NCBI RefSeq assembly: GCF_016900315.1
Contig: NZ_JACSNQ010000003.1
Coordinates: 1 to 64,000 of the forward strand
Direction of reading: 5' to 3'
Length of the DNA stretch: 64,000 nt
DNA from: Olsenella profusa
GTDB lineage: Bacteria > Actinomycetota > Coriobacteriia > Coriobacteriales > Atopobiaceae
In this document: one piece after another, positions 7,853-17,409 of the stretch
How positions within the stretch are numbered: position 1 is the first letter of the stretch
Layout: every line of letters starts with the position of its first letter
Program-made: the position numbers and the translations under genes
Notes under the pieces: generated by a model
Told to the model about the DNA's origin: nothing
What the model saw: only the letters and a program-made list of their open reading frames with translations
Databases searched by the model: none

Positions 7853-8710
7853 ATGGCACTCATCAGCGTCGACTACTTCTCCTCCTCCCTCATGCGCACC
7901 ACCACGCTCGAGGTCATCCTCCCCTTTGACGACCAGGGCGCGGCCTACGCCACCGACTCGGCCCTGCGCCACACCGACGGCTCGCTCGAGGGCGAGCTCA
8001 AGGCCTGGGAGGGCCAGCCCTACCCGCCGCGCAAGGCACCCTTCAAGACGCTCTTTCTGCTGCATGGCATCTCGGGCAACCACGCGGACTGGATCTCCGA
8101 GACCCGCATCCGCAACTGGGCGGAGACCCACGGGATCGCCGTGGTCATGCCGTCCGGCTACAACGCCTTCTACCTGGACCAGCCCGAGGTGCACAACTAC
8201 TTCGGCCGCTTCGTGGGCCAGGAGCTCGTGGAGGTGGCGCGCCGGATGTTCCCGCTGTCCGACCGCCGCGAGGACACCTTCATCGGCGGCATCTCGATGG
8301 GCGGCTACGGCGCGCTGCGCAACGGCCTCAAGTACTGCGAGACGTTCGGCGCCATCGTGTCGCTCTCCTCGGCCATGATCATCGACAGCTTCGATCAGCT
8401 CATCTCCTCGGACGGCCTGTTCTTCCTCTCCCGCCCGTTCCTCGAGCACACCTTCGGCAACCTGAACGAGGTGCGCGGCTCCGACAAGGACCCGGCGCGC
8501 CTGGCGGCGGACCTCGTCTACTGCGACCGCCCGCGCCCGCGTATCTTCATGACCTGTGGCAACCAGGACCCGCTTGCCGAGCCCAACCGGGTTTTGGCCC
8601 AACGCATGCGCGACACGGGGCTCGACGTCACGTATCATGAGATGAGCGGCGGCCACGACTGGGACTTCTGGAACGCCGCGCTCCCGCAGGCGCTCGACTG
8701 GCTCCTGTAG
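7853..8710 (+). CDS. Alpha/beta-hydrolase esterase (esterase D / tributyrin esterase type), first of tandem pair
   Basis: 285 residues with start ATG 7853 after CAAGGAGCCACC. The nucleophile elbow GISMGGYGAL holds the catalytic Ser, a LLHGISGNHADW strand forms the oxyanion region, and GGHDWDFW near the end supplies the catalytic His. The family (PF00756) hydrolyses short-chain acyl or acetyl esters; no signal peptide is seen, so it is cytoplasmic. It lies 63 bases upstream of a second, clearly related esterase, suggesting tandem duplication. Substrate cannot be told from sequence. Confidence 0.88.
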   Translation: MALISVDYFSSSLMRTTTLEVILPFDDQGAAYATDSALRHTDGSLEGELKAWEGQPYPPRKAPFKTLFLLHGISGNHADWISETRIRNWAETHGIAVVMPSGYNAFYLDQPEVHNYFGRFVGQELVEVARRMFPLSDRREDTFIGGISMGGYGALRNGLKYCETFGAIVSLSSAMIIDSFDQLISSDGLFFLSRPFLEHTFGNLNEVRGSDKDPARLAADLVYCDRPRPRIFMTCGNQDPLAEPNRVLAQRMRDTGLDVTYHEMSGGHDWDFWNAALPQALDWLL

Positions 8711-8773
8711 CCCCCGGCGCCGCGGCGGATCGGCAAACGGGCCGCAGCTCGGCCTAGGGGAAGGGATGCGAGA

Positions 8774-9640
8774 ATGGCACTGCTTCGCGTTGACTTCTAC
8801 TCCCACTACCTCCAGCGCAACGTCGTGCTCACGGCAGTCCTGCCCGTGGACAAGATGGACGGCGACAAGCTCGCGAAGAAGCGCCGGGGGCCCTACCGCA
8901 CGGTCTACCTGCTCCATGGGCTCTTCGGACAGGACGTGGACTGGATCGACCGCACCCACGTGGTGGAGACGGCGGAGGCGCGCGACATCGCCCTCATCAT
9001 GCCCTCGGGCGAGGACGGGCTCTACCTCAACAAGCCCGAGATCAACGAGTGGCATGGCAAGTTCATCAGCGAGGAGCTCGTGGACTTCACGCGCCGCCTG
9101 TTCCCGCTGTCGGCCAAGCGCGAGGACACGGCGCTTGCGGGCATCTCCATCGGCGCCTACACCGCCCTCATCAACGGCCTGCTGCGGCCGGACCGCTTCG
9201 GCAGCATCATCATCCTCTCCGGCGCCTTCATGCGCGACCGCGTGCTCGACGCGGTCCAGTCGCACTCGCCGCGCAAGCGCAAGTACTATGAGCGCTTCTT
9301 CGGGGACATCGACACGGTGATTGGCTCCGACAAGGACTACGTGACCCTCATCAACAAGTTCCGCGAGAACCCTGACCTGCCCAAGCCCAAGTTCTACTCC
9401 GCGTGCGGACTGCACGACAACCTGTGCCAGAACAACCGCGACCTCGTGAAGCTCCTGCGCGACGCGGACTTCGACGTCACCTACTGGGAGCCGGACATCG
9501 GCGCGCACGAGTGGCCGTTCTGGAACGCCTGGATCGACTGCGCGCTCGACTGGTACGCGCCGGGCCCAATGCAGCCGTCCTCCGCGGACGTGGACTACAC
9601 GGCCCTCACCCAGCTGCGGCCGCCCAAGAACAACCAGTAG
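8774..9640 (+). CDS. Alpha/beta-hydrolase esterase, second of tandem pair
   Basis: 288 residues from ATG 8774. It opens MALLRVDFYSHYLQR, parallel to MALISVDYFSSSLMR of its neighbour. The nucleophile elbow is GISIGAYTAL and the C-terminal His is in GAHEWPFWNAW. Relative to the first copy it lacks a short insertion near residue 45 and has an extra basic loop (SPRKRKYYER). Both copies keep the catalytic residues, so both are probably active with different substrates. It is likely co-transcribed with the first copy and converges on the ribokinase gene, with six bases between stop codons. Confidence 0.88.
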   Translation: MALLRVDFYSHYLQRNVVLTAVLPVDKMDGDKLAKKRRGPYRTVYLLHGLFGQDVDWIDRTHVVETAEARDIALIMPSGEDGLYLNKPEINEWHGKFISEELVDFTRRLFPLSAKREDTALAGISIGAYTALINGLLRPDRFGSIIILSGAFMRDRVLDAVQSHSPRKRKYYERFFGDIDTVIGSDKDYVTLINKFRENPDLPKPKFYSACGLHDNLCQNNRDLVKLLRDADFDVTYWEPDIGAHEWPFWNAWIDCALDWYAPGPMQPSSADVDYTALTQLRPPKNNQ

Positions 9641-9646
9641 ACCCGC

Positions 9647-10558
9647 CTAGCGAACGGCCGCGACCTCGGCGGCGGTGGGGATGGCCTGCTGCGCGCCCAG
9701 ACGGCTCACCGTGACGGCCGACGCGGCGGCACCCCACCGCATGGCCTCCTCGAGCGAGAGCCCGCGCACGTAGCCCGCGGCAAGCGCCCCGATGAAGGTG
9801 TCGCCCGCTCCCGTGGTGTCGACGACCTGCGTCCTGACGGCGGGCACGCTCACGGCGTCGCCCCCGCACGCAAGCCCGAAGGACCCCTCCGAGCCCAACG
9901 TGATGACCACGGCCCCGACGCCAAGCCCCCGGAGCCTCCGCGCGGCCGAAAGGCGGGTCTCGCCGTCTGCGGGCAGCACGCCGCACATGATCTCGCACTC
10001 GGTCTCGTTCAGGCAGACGAGGTCCACGGAGGACCAGGCGTCGTCGGGCACCGGGCGCGCGGGCGCCGGGTTGTAGATGGTGTAGAGGCCAAGCTCGTGG
10101 GCCGCACGGAGCGCCGCGAGCGTGGCGTCCGGGTCGCACTCGCCCTGCGTGAGGAAGACGTCGCCTCTCTGGCCAATGCGTCGCAGGTCAGAGATTACGT
10201 CCTCCGCGCCGAGCGCGTGGTTAGCGCCCGCGGAGAGAACGATGCGGTTGTCCCCCGCCACGCGCACGATCACCGCCACGCCCGTCGGCACCTCGGAAAG
10301 CCGCCGCACGTCGGCGCAGTCCACGCCTGACGCCTCCATGCCGGCCACGAGCTCGTCGCCAAACGAGTCCGCCCCCACAGCCGCGACCATCCGCACGTCC
10401 GCCCCCAGCCGCGCGGCGGCCACGGCCTGGTTGGCGCCCTTGCCGCCGGCGTTGGTGATGAAGCCGGACCCGTTGATCGTCTCACCGGCCGCCGGCATGC
10501 GCGGAGCCTCCACGGATAGGTCCATGTTGACGCTTCCAAAGACGATGACCCTCGGCAT
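9647..10558 (-). CDS. rbsK: Ribokinase (PfkB family)
   Basis: This enzyme phosphorylates ribose to ribose-5-phosphate, feeding the pentose phosphate pool and PRPP. The 303-residue protein starts at ATG 10558 after GAGGAGGAGCC. The N-terminal PfkB signature GSVNMDLSVEAPRMP and GGKGANQAVAAARLGA are typical of ribokinases, and the C-terminal signature DTTGAGDTFIGAL includes the catalytic Asp. No ribose transporter or LacI regulator is adjacent, so the source could be nucleoside breakdown, in line with deoC elsewhere in the window. A run of phased A-tracts lies just upstream. Confidence 0.93.
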   Translation of the reverse strand: MPRVIVFGSVNMDLSVEAPRMPAAGETINGSGFITNAGGKGANQAVAAARLGADVRMVAAVGADSFGDELVAGMEASGVDCADVRRLSEVPTGVAVIVRVAGDNRIVLSAGANHALGAEDVISDLRRIGQRGDVFLTQGECDPDATLAALRAAHELGLYTIYNPAPARPVPDDAWSSVDLVCLNETECEIMCGVLPADGETRLSAARRLRGLGVGAVVITLGSEGSFGLACGGDAVSVPAVRTQVVDTTGAGDTFIGALAAGYVRGLSLEEAMRWGAAASAVTVSRLGAQQAIPTAAEVAAVR

Positions 10559-10595
10559 GGCTCCTCCTCGCGTAGCTGCGGAAATCCCTGAACAG

Positions 10596-10670
10596 ACTAT
10601 ACAGCGCCCGAGTTTTTCTACTCTTTTACACTCTTTTCTACTCTTTTACACTCTTTTCTACTGTTTGGCA
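10596..10670 (-). promoter_or_regulatory. rbsK promoter region with phased A-tracts
   Basis: Between rbsK and the HTH gene the sequence drops sharply in GC. On the minus strand AAAAGAGTGT and AAAAGAGTAG decamers alternate about five times (10612-10670), placing A4 tracts one helical turn apart, a layout known to bend DNA. A TATAGT -10 candidate (10596-10601) follows immediately downstream, with the tracts occupying the -35 and upstream region. This is consistent with a curved upstream element driving rbsK, which is inference. The rest of the gap carries a GTTCTTCTCGCC word at 10769-10780. Confidence 0.5.
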
Positions 10671-10782
10671 CTCTCTGCTCCCGCCCGTGGCGGCCACCCC
10701 GTGGCGAGAAGGGCCTCAGGCAGAAAGCCATCCCCGCGTCATGCACGGAGGCGGCCAACGATCCCCAGGTTCTTCTCGCCGT

Positions 10783-11475
10783 TTAGTCGGCTCTGCCGGA
10801 GAAGGCCTTCATGAGCAGCGTCACCACGCCGCAGAGCATGGCGCCCACGGGCCAGGCCACCCAGAACCACATGGCCGAGGTGCCGGCAGGGTCGAACTCC
10901 GACGGGTCCGGAGCGGAGAGCGCCGGGGCAAACAGCAGCACCAGGCCCACGATGGTCGCCAGGATCATGATGACCCCGCAGACGGCGCTGACCTGCTGGC
11001 TCGAGCGCCTCTGGGTGAGCAGGGCGTCCCTGACCTCGTCGGACACCCGGGCGCCCAGGATGTCCTCGACCTCGAGGTCCTCTGCCGTGCTGCGGTTGTA
11101 CTCGGCCACGTTGGTGCGGCCGAGCAGCATGCCGCAGTGCACGATGGGCCACGCGCCCGCGGCGATGAACGGCAGGAGCAGGCAGAGGCCCTCGCGCTCC
11201 GTGGCGCGACTCTCGCCGAGCACCATGAGGCAGACCACGCCCACGAAGATGAGGGCGATGCCCGCCACGGTGCCGCGGGACATGCTCCGGCGCGCGGCGG
11301 CGCGGTCCTCCTCGGTGTAGAAGTCCTTGACGAAGGGGTGCGCCCGCACGAAGGCGGAGTGCTCCGCCTCCCATTTGGTCACCGACTGCCGGGAGACGCC
11401 CAGCAGCATGGCAAGCTGCTCCTGGGTCATGTTGCGCGTGGCGCGCAGGTGCTGGAGGTTGTCGCGAAAGCTCAT
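10783..11475 (-). CDS. XRE-type HTH regulator fused to membrane segments
   Basis: 230 residues from ATG 11475. An N-terminal XRE helix-turn-helix (MTQEQLAMLLGVSRQSVTKW) spans residues 5-40 and is followed by four hydrophobic segments (near 80-100, 105-125, 170-190 and 200-222), so the DNA-binding head is tethered to the membrane. In the usual members of this class the helix-turn-helix continues with a conserved stretch about choosing and defining a state after WEAE. Here WEAE is followed at once by HSAFVRAHPF, so roughly 30-40 residues appear missing from the end of the HTH domain. The reading frame is intact. Target genes are unknown. Confidence 0.8.
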   Translation of the reverse strand: MSFRDNLQHLRATRNMTQEQLAMLLGVSRQSVTKWEAEHSAFVRAHPFVKDFYTEEDRAAARRSMSRGTVAGIALIFVGVVCLMVLGESRATEREGLCLLLPFIAAGAWPIVHCGMLLGRTNVAEYNRSTAEDLEVEDILGARVSDEVRDALLTQRRSSQQVSAVCGVIMILATIVGLVLLFAPALSAPDPSEFDPAGTSAMWFWVAWPVGAMLCGVVTLLMKAFSGRAD

Positions 11476-11707
11476 GGCGGGCCTTTCGTCGTGGCGTGTC
11501 CGTCTGCCGGCAGCGCTCACGATACGGTACCAGACGGTCGCCCGCCACCAACCCTGGGCTGCATTTTGGCCCTGCGCGCGGCAACCGGCAGGCGCCCAGC
11601 GGTTGCGAGCCGCAGGTGAGAGGCCCTGTCCTCCGCGCGTCCGCCACATGGCGAGAAGAACGTGCGGCCTCGCGCGTCCCCGCGCGTCGCTCGCACCCGC
11701 GTGCGCC

Positions 11708-12589
11708 CTACCCGGCAAGCCTCCTCAGCTGACGCGCGAGCTCGTCGCGGCGACGGCGCGCCCGCGGGGTCATCGGGGCCAGGCGCCCCTCGCCAAGGAG
11801 CTGGGCCGCGGCCACGGCGTCGCCGTGCAGGAGGTGGTACTCGGCCAGGTGGAGCTCCCAGCTGACGCACTCACGGTGGGACGCCGCCTTTGCAAGATGG
11901 GCCTCGATCAGCGCGAGGTCCTTCTCGCCCCATGAGTCTCGGGGCCTGAAGATGAGCTCAAGCGACTCCACCTGGTCGCGCGCGATGGCCCGGGCCGCGG
12001 GAAGGCCGCGCGAGCAGAGCTCGCGCAGCGCCGCCAGCTCCGCGTCCCGCGTGGCCGTGTCACCAAGCTCGTTGGCGTTGACGGCGCGCCCCTGGTGCAG
12101 AGACACGGCCTGCGGGTTCCACGCGGAGATCCGAAGGCCCGCCATGCGCGCAAGGGCGTCCGCGGGGCGGCACTCCTCGAAGTCCGCGACCGCCAGGTAG
12201 AGCTTACAGGTGCGTAGGGACCGTTTGCGGCGCAGGTGGGTCCGCAGGAGATTGATGACGGAGCGCCACTTCTGAACGTCGCAGTCCGTGTCGAGGATCG
12301 CGACAAGGCGCACGAACCGCCGGTTGATCTTGGTCTGCAGCACCAGGGCTAGCGCAACGATCGCCGCCAGCCCGACGGCATAGAGCAGCACGGAGCCCAG
12401 GACGAAGCTCACGATGGCGGCAAGGCCAATCAGCGCGGAGAGCGCCAGGTACAGGGCGCGGATGCGCCGATACCAGCCCCAGTAGCGCCGGAAGACCTCG
12501 TCCGCGCTCATGTCGTAGTACTCGGAGCGTCGCGGCCGCAGCCCAGCGTTGGGCTCGACGTGCGCGCCATCGCCAGGACGTGCGGTCAT
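11708..12589 (-). CDS. Unknown membrane protein with helical C-terminal domain
   Basis: 293 residues from ATG 12589 (preceded by GGGGAGGCTTTC); the frame is open upstream but without a ribosome site. I do not recognise the family. A hydrophilic N-terminus with YYDMSADEVFRRYWGWYRR is followed by two adjacent membrane segments (about residues 48-95). A long alpha-helical, Ala/Leu/Arg-rich C-terminal domain contains helix pairs resembling tetratricopeptide repeats (AVADFEECRPADALARM, LAEYHLLHGDAVAAAQLL). The segment DSWGEKDLALIEAHL carries a GGCGAGAAGRAC word in frame. It may form a transcript with pgi upstream. Confidence 0.6.
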   Translation of the reverse strand: MTARPGDGAHVEPNAGLRPRRSEYYDMSADEVFRRYWGWYRRIRALYLALSALIGLAAIVSFVLGSVLLYAVGLAAIVALALVLQTKINRRFVRLVAILDTDCDVQKWRSVINLLRTHLRRKRSLRTCKLYLAVADFEECRPADALARMAGLRISAWNPQAVSLHQGRAVNANELGDTATRDAELAALRELCSRGLPAARAIARDQVESLELIFRPRDSWGEKDLALIEAHLAKAASHRECVSWELHLAEYHLLHGDAVAAAQLLGEGRLAPMTPRARRRRDELARQLRRLAG

Positions 12590-12621
12590 GAAAGCCTCCC
12601 CTCGTCTGAGGCCGGCACATG

Positions 12622-12646
12622 ATACGAAGGGACTGTCCCTTCGTAT
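12622..12646. repeat. 25-bp perfect palindrome containing GGGACTGTCCC
   Basis: ATACGAAGGGAC, one T, then GTCCCTTCGTAT: a perfect 12-bp inverted repeat with a single-base loop, between pgi and the downstream gene, 33 bases before that gene's ATG. The GGGACTGTCCC core resembles dispersed REP-like palindromes reported with IS200-like REP transposases, but no transposase is in the window. An operator is an alternative. Confidence 0.7.
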
Positions 12647-12714
12647 TACAGACGCTCGCGCCCGGGGCGAGGCCCGGACGCGAGCGCTGCGGTTAACGGC
12701 TCCTGTCTTCCGCG

Positions 12715-14409
<1,695 letters not shown>

Positions 14410-14573
14410 GGCTGCTCCTTCCCCGAGCTGCAACAGACACCCTAAGCATAGCGCGCCCGAGGCCCCCTGAGGGGCGAGAAGAACCAGACGGCAGCGCCGC
14501 AGGCCGAATGCCCGGCCCCCGGCCGGCCGGGTGCGCCGGCGGCCCGGGCGGCTTCCCTCGCGCCCCGAGGACG

Positions 14574-15128
14574 CTAGTACGGCTCGCCCAGCGGCGGGAT
14601 CAGCTTGAGCCGCGCCCACATGACCTGCTTCTCGTGCGCGTCGGCGAGCGCTGCCTCGAAGCCTCCCAGGTTGAGCACGCGCATGCCGAACACGTGGGCC
14701 ACCACACCAGGGGCGAGCATGGCCTCCTCGAGCGACTCCAGCACCGAGAGCTCGTCCGCGTAGGCCTCGCGCGCCACGTCGGCGGCGGCCTCGTCGCAGA
14801 GCACGAGCGTGGCGGGGTCGAGCGCGCAGACCGCCTCACGGAAGAGGGCTGCGTCCAGCGGCGCGCCGCCCGCATCCACCGTCAGCAGCCACTCCCAGTC
14901 CTCCGGCGCGTAGCCCAGACGCTCCAGGGACGCCCTGAGCGCCGTCCCGTCCGCGCCGGAGAGCGGGGCGTCACCGTTCTTCTCGCCGTCGGAGAGCTCG
15001 CCCTTGCAGAGGAGCACCGCCGAAAACGCGTTGCCGCCCGCCCGGACGCCACGCGCCGCCAGCGCGTCCGTCTCCGCCGCGGCCTTGTCCAGGTACGCGC
15101 GCCGCCGCGCGTCTCTCTCAGATGCCAT
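14574..15128 (-). CDS. Unknown soluble protein
   Basis: 184 residues from ATG 15128, with GGAAGGGGG upstream; divergent from trxA. No signal peptide or membrane segment. The N-terminal 30 residues are Ala/Arg-rich and helical; the centre has [22 protein letters not shown], where the GEKN part is a GGCGAGAAGRAC word in frame; the end reads [16 protein letters not shown]. Alternating hydrophobic strands and helices ([31 protein letters not shown]) suggest a small alpha/beta fold. Short blocks loosely resemble the end of uracil-DNA-glycosylase-fold proteins, not enough to assign. Function unknown. Confidence 0.6.
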   Translation of the reverse strand: MASERDARRRAYLDKAAAETDALAARGVRAGGNAFSAVLLCKGELSDGEKNGDAPLSGADGTALRASLERLGYAPEDWEWLLTVDAGGAPLDAALFREAVCALDPATLVLCDEAAADVAREAYADELSVLESLEEAMLAPGVVAHVFGMRVLNLGGFEAALADAHEKQVMWARLKLIPPLGEPY

Positions 15129-15236
15129 GCGACCCCCTTCCGAACCACCGCGCGCCGTCGACGGCGCCGCTGATTCAGACCAGTGTAAATCGGGCATAAG
15201 ACCCATCAAGTAGAGAAACCGACCAGGGAGGTTCCC

Positions 15237-15554
15237 ATGGCCCAAGCAATCACCACCGCCGAGTTCCCGTCCGTCATCTCCGGCGCGGACAAGCCCGTCC
15301 TCGTTGACTTCTGGGCGTCCTGGTGCGGCCCGTGCCGCGCGCTCGGCCCCGTCGTCGACCAGGTGGCCACCGAGATGGCCGACCGCCTCACGGTCTACAA
15401 GTGCAACGTGGACGAGGAGCCCGAGCTCGCCACGCAGTTCCGCATCGTCTCCATCCCCACGCTGATCCTGTTCAAGGACGGCAAGCCGGCGCACACGATG
15501 GTCGGCAACATGCCCAAGCCCGCGCTCGTCTCCGAGCTCGAGTCCAACCTCTAG
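15237..15554 (+). CDS. trxA: Thioredoxin
   Basis: A 105-residue classical thioredoxin with the redox motif WCGPC at about residues 30-34, VDFWASW before it and the cis-proline SIPTLILFKDG later. It keeps cytoplasmic thiols reduced and supplies electrons to reductases. ATG 15237 follows CAGGGAGGTTCCC. The PAP2 gene starts one base after its stop codon, so they share a transcript. No thioredoxin reductase is adjacent. Confidence 0.96.
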   Translation: MAQAITTAEFPSVISGADKPVLVDFWASWCGPCRALGPVVDQVATEMADRLTVYKCNVDEEPELATQFRIVSIPTLILFKDGKPAHTMVGNMPKPALVSELESNL

Positions 15555-15555
15555 G

Positions 15556-16272
15556 ATGGCCGCCGGCAGCTCCGGCAGATGGCACGACCTCGCCCAGGGC
15601 GCCCGGGACGTCACCCGCGGCGCCCTGGCGCTTGCTCGCGCCAACCTGCGCACCATCGTGCTGCTGGTGGCGGCGCTCGTGTTCGTGGTGCTGCTCGAGG
15701 AGGTCGCCGCGGGGCAGATCATGCGCCTCGACACGACCGCCTACCAGCTCTTTGTTGAGCGCCTGCGCTCGGATGCGCTCACCCCGGTGATGGAGGCGTT
15801 CACCTCGCTTGCCTCGGTGGTGGTACTTGCCGTCCTGGCGGCGGTCATCGCCGCGCTGGCGCCGGGCAAGGCGCCGGGGTGGTGCGTGGCCATCAACCTC
15901 GTCTGCGTGGTGGTGCTCAACACCGTGCTCAAGGAGCTCGTGCAGCGCCCGCGCCCAGACGGGTTCCGCCTCATCTCCGAGACCGGCTACAGCTTCCCGT
16001 CCGGTCACTCGATGGTGTCCATGGCGTTCTTCGGCCTGCTCATCTGGATGGTCTGGCGCTTCCACCGGCGCGACGTCATGCGCGTGGTGTGGTGCGTGGT
16101 GTTTGGCCTCGTCATCGTCATGGTCGGCGTGAGCCGCATCTACCTGGGCGTCCACTACGCATCGGACGTGATCGCCGGCTTCTGCGTGTCGCTGGTGTGG
16201 CTCGTGTTCTACACCAGGGTCGTGGCGCCGCTCCTCGTCCGCGTCGACCAGCCGCACGCACCCGACGCGTGA
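15556..16272 (+). CDS. PAP2-family membrane phosphatase
   Basis: 238 residues with about six membrane helices. All three PAP2 motifs are present: KELVQRPRP, PSGHSMVSM and SRIYLGVHYASD, which holds the catalytic His. Enzymes of this type dephosphorylate lipid pyrophosphates such as undecaprenyl-PP, recycling the peptidoglycan lipid carrier, or phosphatidylglycerophosphate; I cannot choose between them. It follows trxA with a one-base gap and no separate promoter. Confidence 0.88.
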   Translation: MAAGSSGRWHDLAQGARDVTRGALALARANLRTIVLLVAALVFVVLLEEVAAGQIMRLDTTAYQLFVERLRSDALTPVMEAFTSLASVVVLAVLAAVIAALAPGKAPGWCVAINLVCVVVLNTVLKELVQRPRPDGFRLISETGYSFPSGHSMVSMAFFGLLIWMVWRFHRRDVMRVVWCVVFGLVIVMVGVSRIYLGVHYASDVIAGFCVSLVWLVFYTRVVAPLLVRVDQPHAPDA

Positions 16273-16305
16273 GGGGTCGGCTGGTAGTCTGCCGGGCCGG
16301 CACCC

Positions 16306-16708
16306 GTTAGACTGGCTCCCGGTCCGGGCCTGTTAGGCTGGCGCCCGTTCCGGGCCTGTTAGGCTGGCGCCCGTTCCGGGCCTGTTAGAAATCTAGGGAA
16401 GTTTTGCCCGTAGCGCACTAACGTGCCGCAATTCCTAACCAAGAGAGGTCGTTTCGCACTAAGATGCCGGGATCTCTAACGGCAAGAAGGCGGCGGGGAG
16501 ATGATGGCGGTGAATCTTGCGCGGTGGCCCCCGCATGCCAGTTGCGAGTCGCTTCGCGCACCCGTTGCATGCCGTCCCACGCACCCTCCACATCACCCCT
16601 CAAGCGGGGCCGTTAGAAATCTAGGGAAGTTTTGCCCGTAGCGCACTAACGTGCGGCGATTCCTAACCAAATGGCACCATCTCGCACTAAGATGCCGGGA
16701 TTCCTAAC
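16306..16708. repeat. GTTAG repeat array: 26-bp tandem units plus two 97-bp copies (family D)
   Basis: The convergent gap between the PAP2 and YfcE genes (16273-16936) opens with 26-bp tandem units starting GTTAG at 16306, 16332 and 16358, each holding a GCCCGTTCCGGGC mini-hairpin. A 97-bp block follows at 16384-16482 and again, about 85-90 percent identical, at 16612-16710, an offset of 228 bp. Each block has GTTAGAAATC on the left and two inverted CGCACTAA ... CCTAAC units exactly 41 bp apart (16414/16455 and 16642/16683). The DNA between the blocks shows nothing recognisable. Confidence 0.85.
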
Positions 16709-16836
16709 GGCGACAGGGTGGTGGCAGTGGTAAGTAGCGGTGGTGGGCGGCGGAGGTGGCAGGATGGCGGAGGCGGCAGCGCGCAACGAGAGATGCGACA
16801 GCAGGGCGCAGCAAGAGCGTCGCCGAGAGGCCGGCC

Positions 16837-16932
16837 GGCGAGAAGAACGTCAGTCCCGCCAGAAACCCCGGCGAGAAGGACGTTCTTCTCGCCGGTTCTT
16901 CTCGCCGGTTCTTCTCGCCGGCTCTTCTCGCC
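16837..16932. repeat. Cluster of GGCGAGAAGRAC words
   Basis: Two forward words (16837-16848, 16870-16881) are followed by three reverse words (16882-16893, 16895-16906, 16908-16919) and a near match at 16921. The last four form a 13-bp tandem repeat of GGTTCTTCTCGCC. The second forward word abuts the first reverse word, giving a continuous 24-bp near-perfect palindrome. The cluster ends four bases before the stop codon of the YfcE-like gene. Confidence 0.85.
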
Positions 16933-16936
16933 CTCC

Positions 16937-17401
16937 CTAGGAGCTCAGCGTGATGATCGTCGCGGAGACGACGCGGCCCTCCTCGCAGATGATCCGCCCC
17001 ATGGACGGCCGGGAGCGACGGGGGTAGGTGGGGCTGCCCGGGTTCATCACGAGGGTGCCCGTCCACTCGTCGCGCTCCACGAAGGGCGTGTGGGTGTGCC
17101 CGCAGACGGCGATGTCGCTCATCTGGAGGTTGAGGCGCCTACGATAGTGGGTGACCTGCCACTTGAGGCCGCTGCCGTAGAAGATCTTGCGGTCCTTGAC
17201 GGCCGGGCCGTAGTCATAGGACCAGTCGTTGTTGCCCAGGCACATCTGCACCCGCGCGATCCCGCAGAGGGTGCGGTAGTCGGCCGGGGAGCAGATGTCG
17301 CCCGCGTGGACGATCACGTCGGCGCCCTGAAGCTGCTCCAGGAGCTCCGGCGAGAGATAGCCGTGCGTGTCCGAGATGATGTCGTAACGCGTAGTTGCCA
17401 C
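16937..17401 (-). CDS. YfcE/MJ0936-type phosphodiesterase
   Basis: 154 residues with a GTG start at 17401 after GGGGGCGAC. Calcineurin-like metal motifs are complete: SDTHG (10-14), HAGD, GNND and GHTHTP, with NPGS near the end. YfcE proteins are small cytoplasmic manganese phosphodiesterases whose natural substrate is poorly known. The gene lies eight bases downstream of the LytTR regulator and likely shares its transcript. Confidence 0.85.
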   Translation of the reverse strand: MATTRYDIISDTHGYLSPELLEQLQGADVIVHAGDICSPADYRTLCGIARVQMCLGNNDWSYDYGPAVKDRKIFYGSGLKWQVTHYRRRLNLQMSDIAVCGHTHTPFVERDEWTGTLVMNPGSPTYPRRSRPSMGRIICEEGRVVSATIITLSS

Positions 17402-17409
17402 GTCGCCCC

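Noticed and set aside
7853-9640. Tandem esterases as one gene split by a frameshift
   Set aside because: Each has its own start, ribosome site, complete catalytic motifs and full family length.
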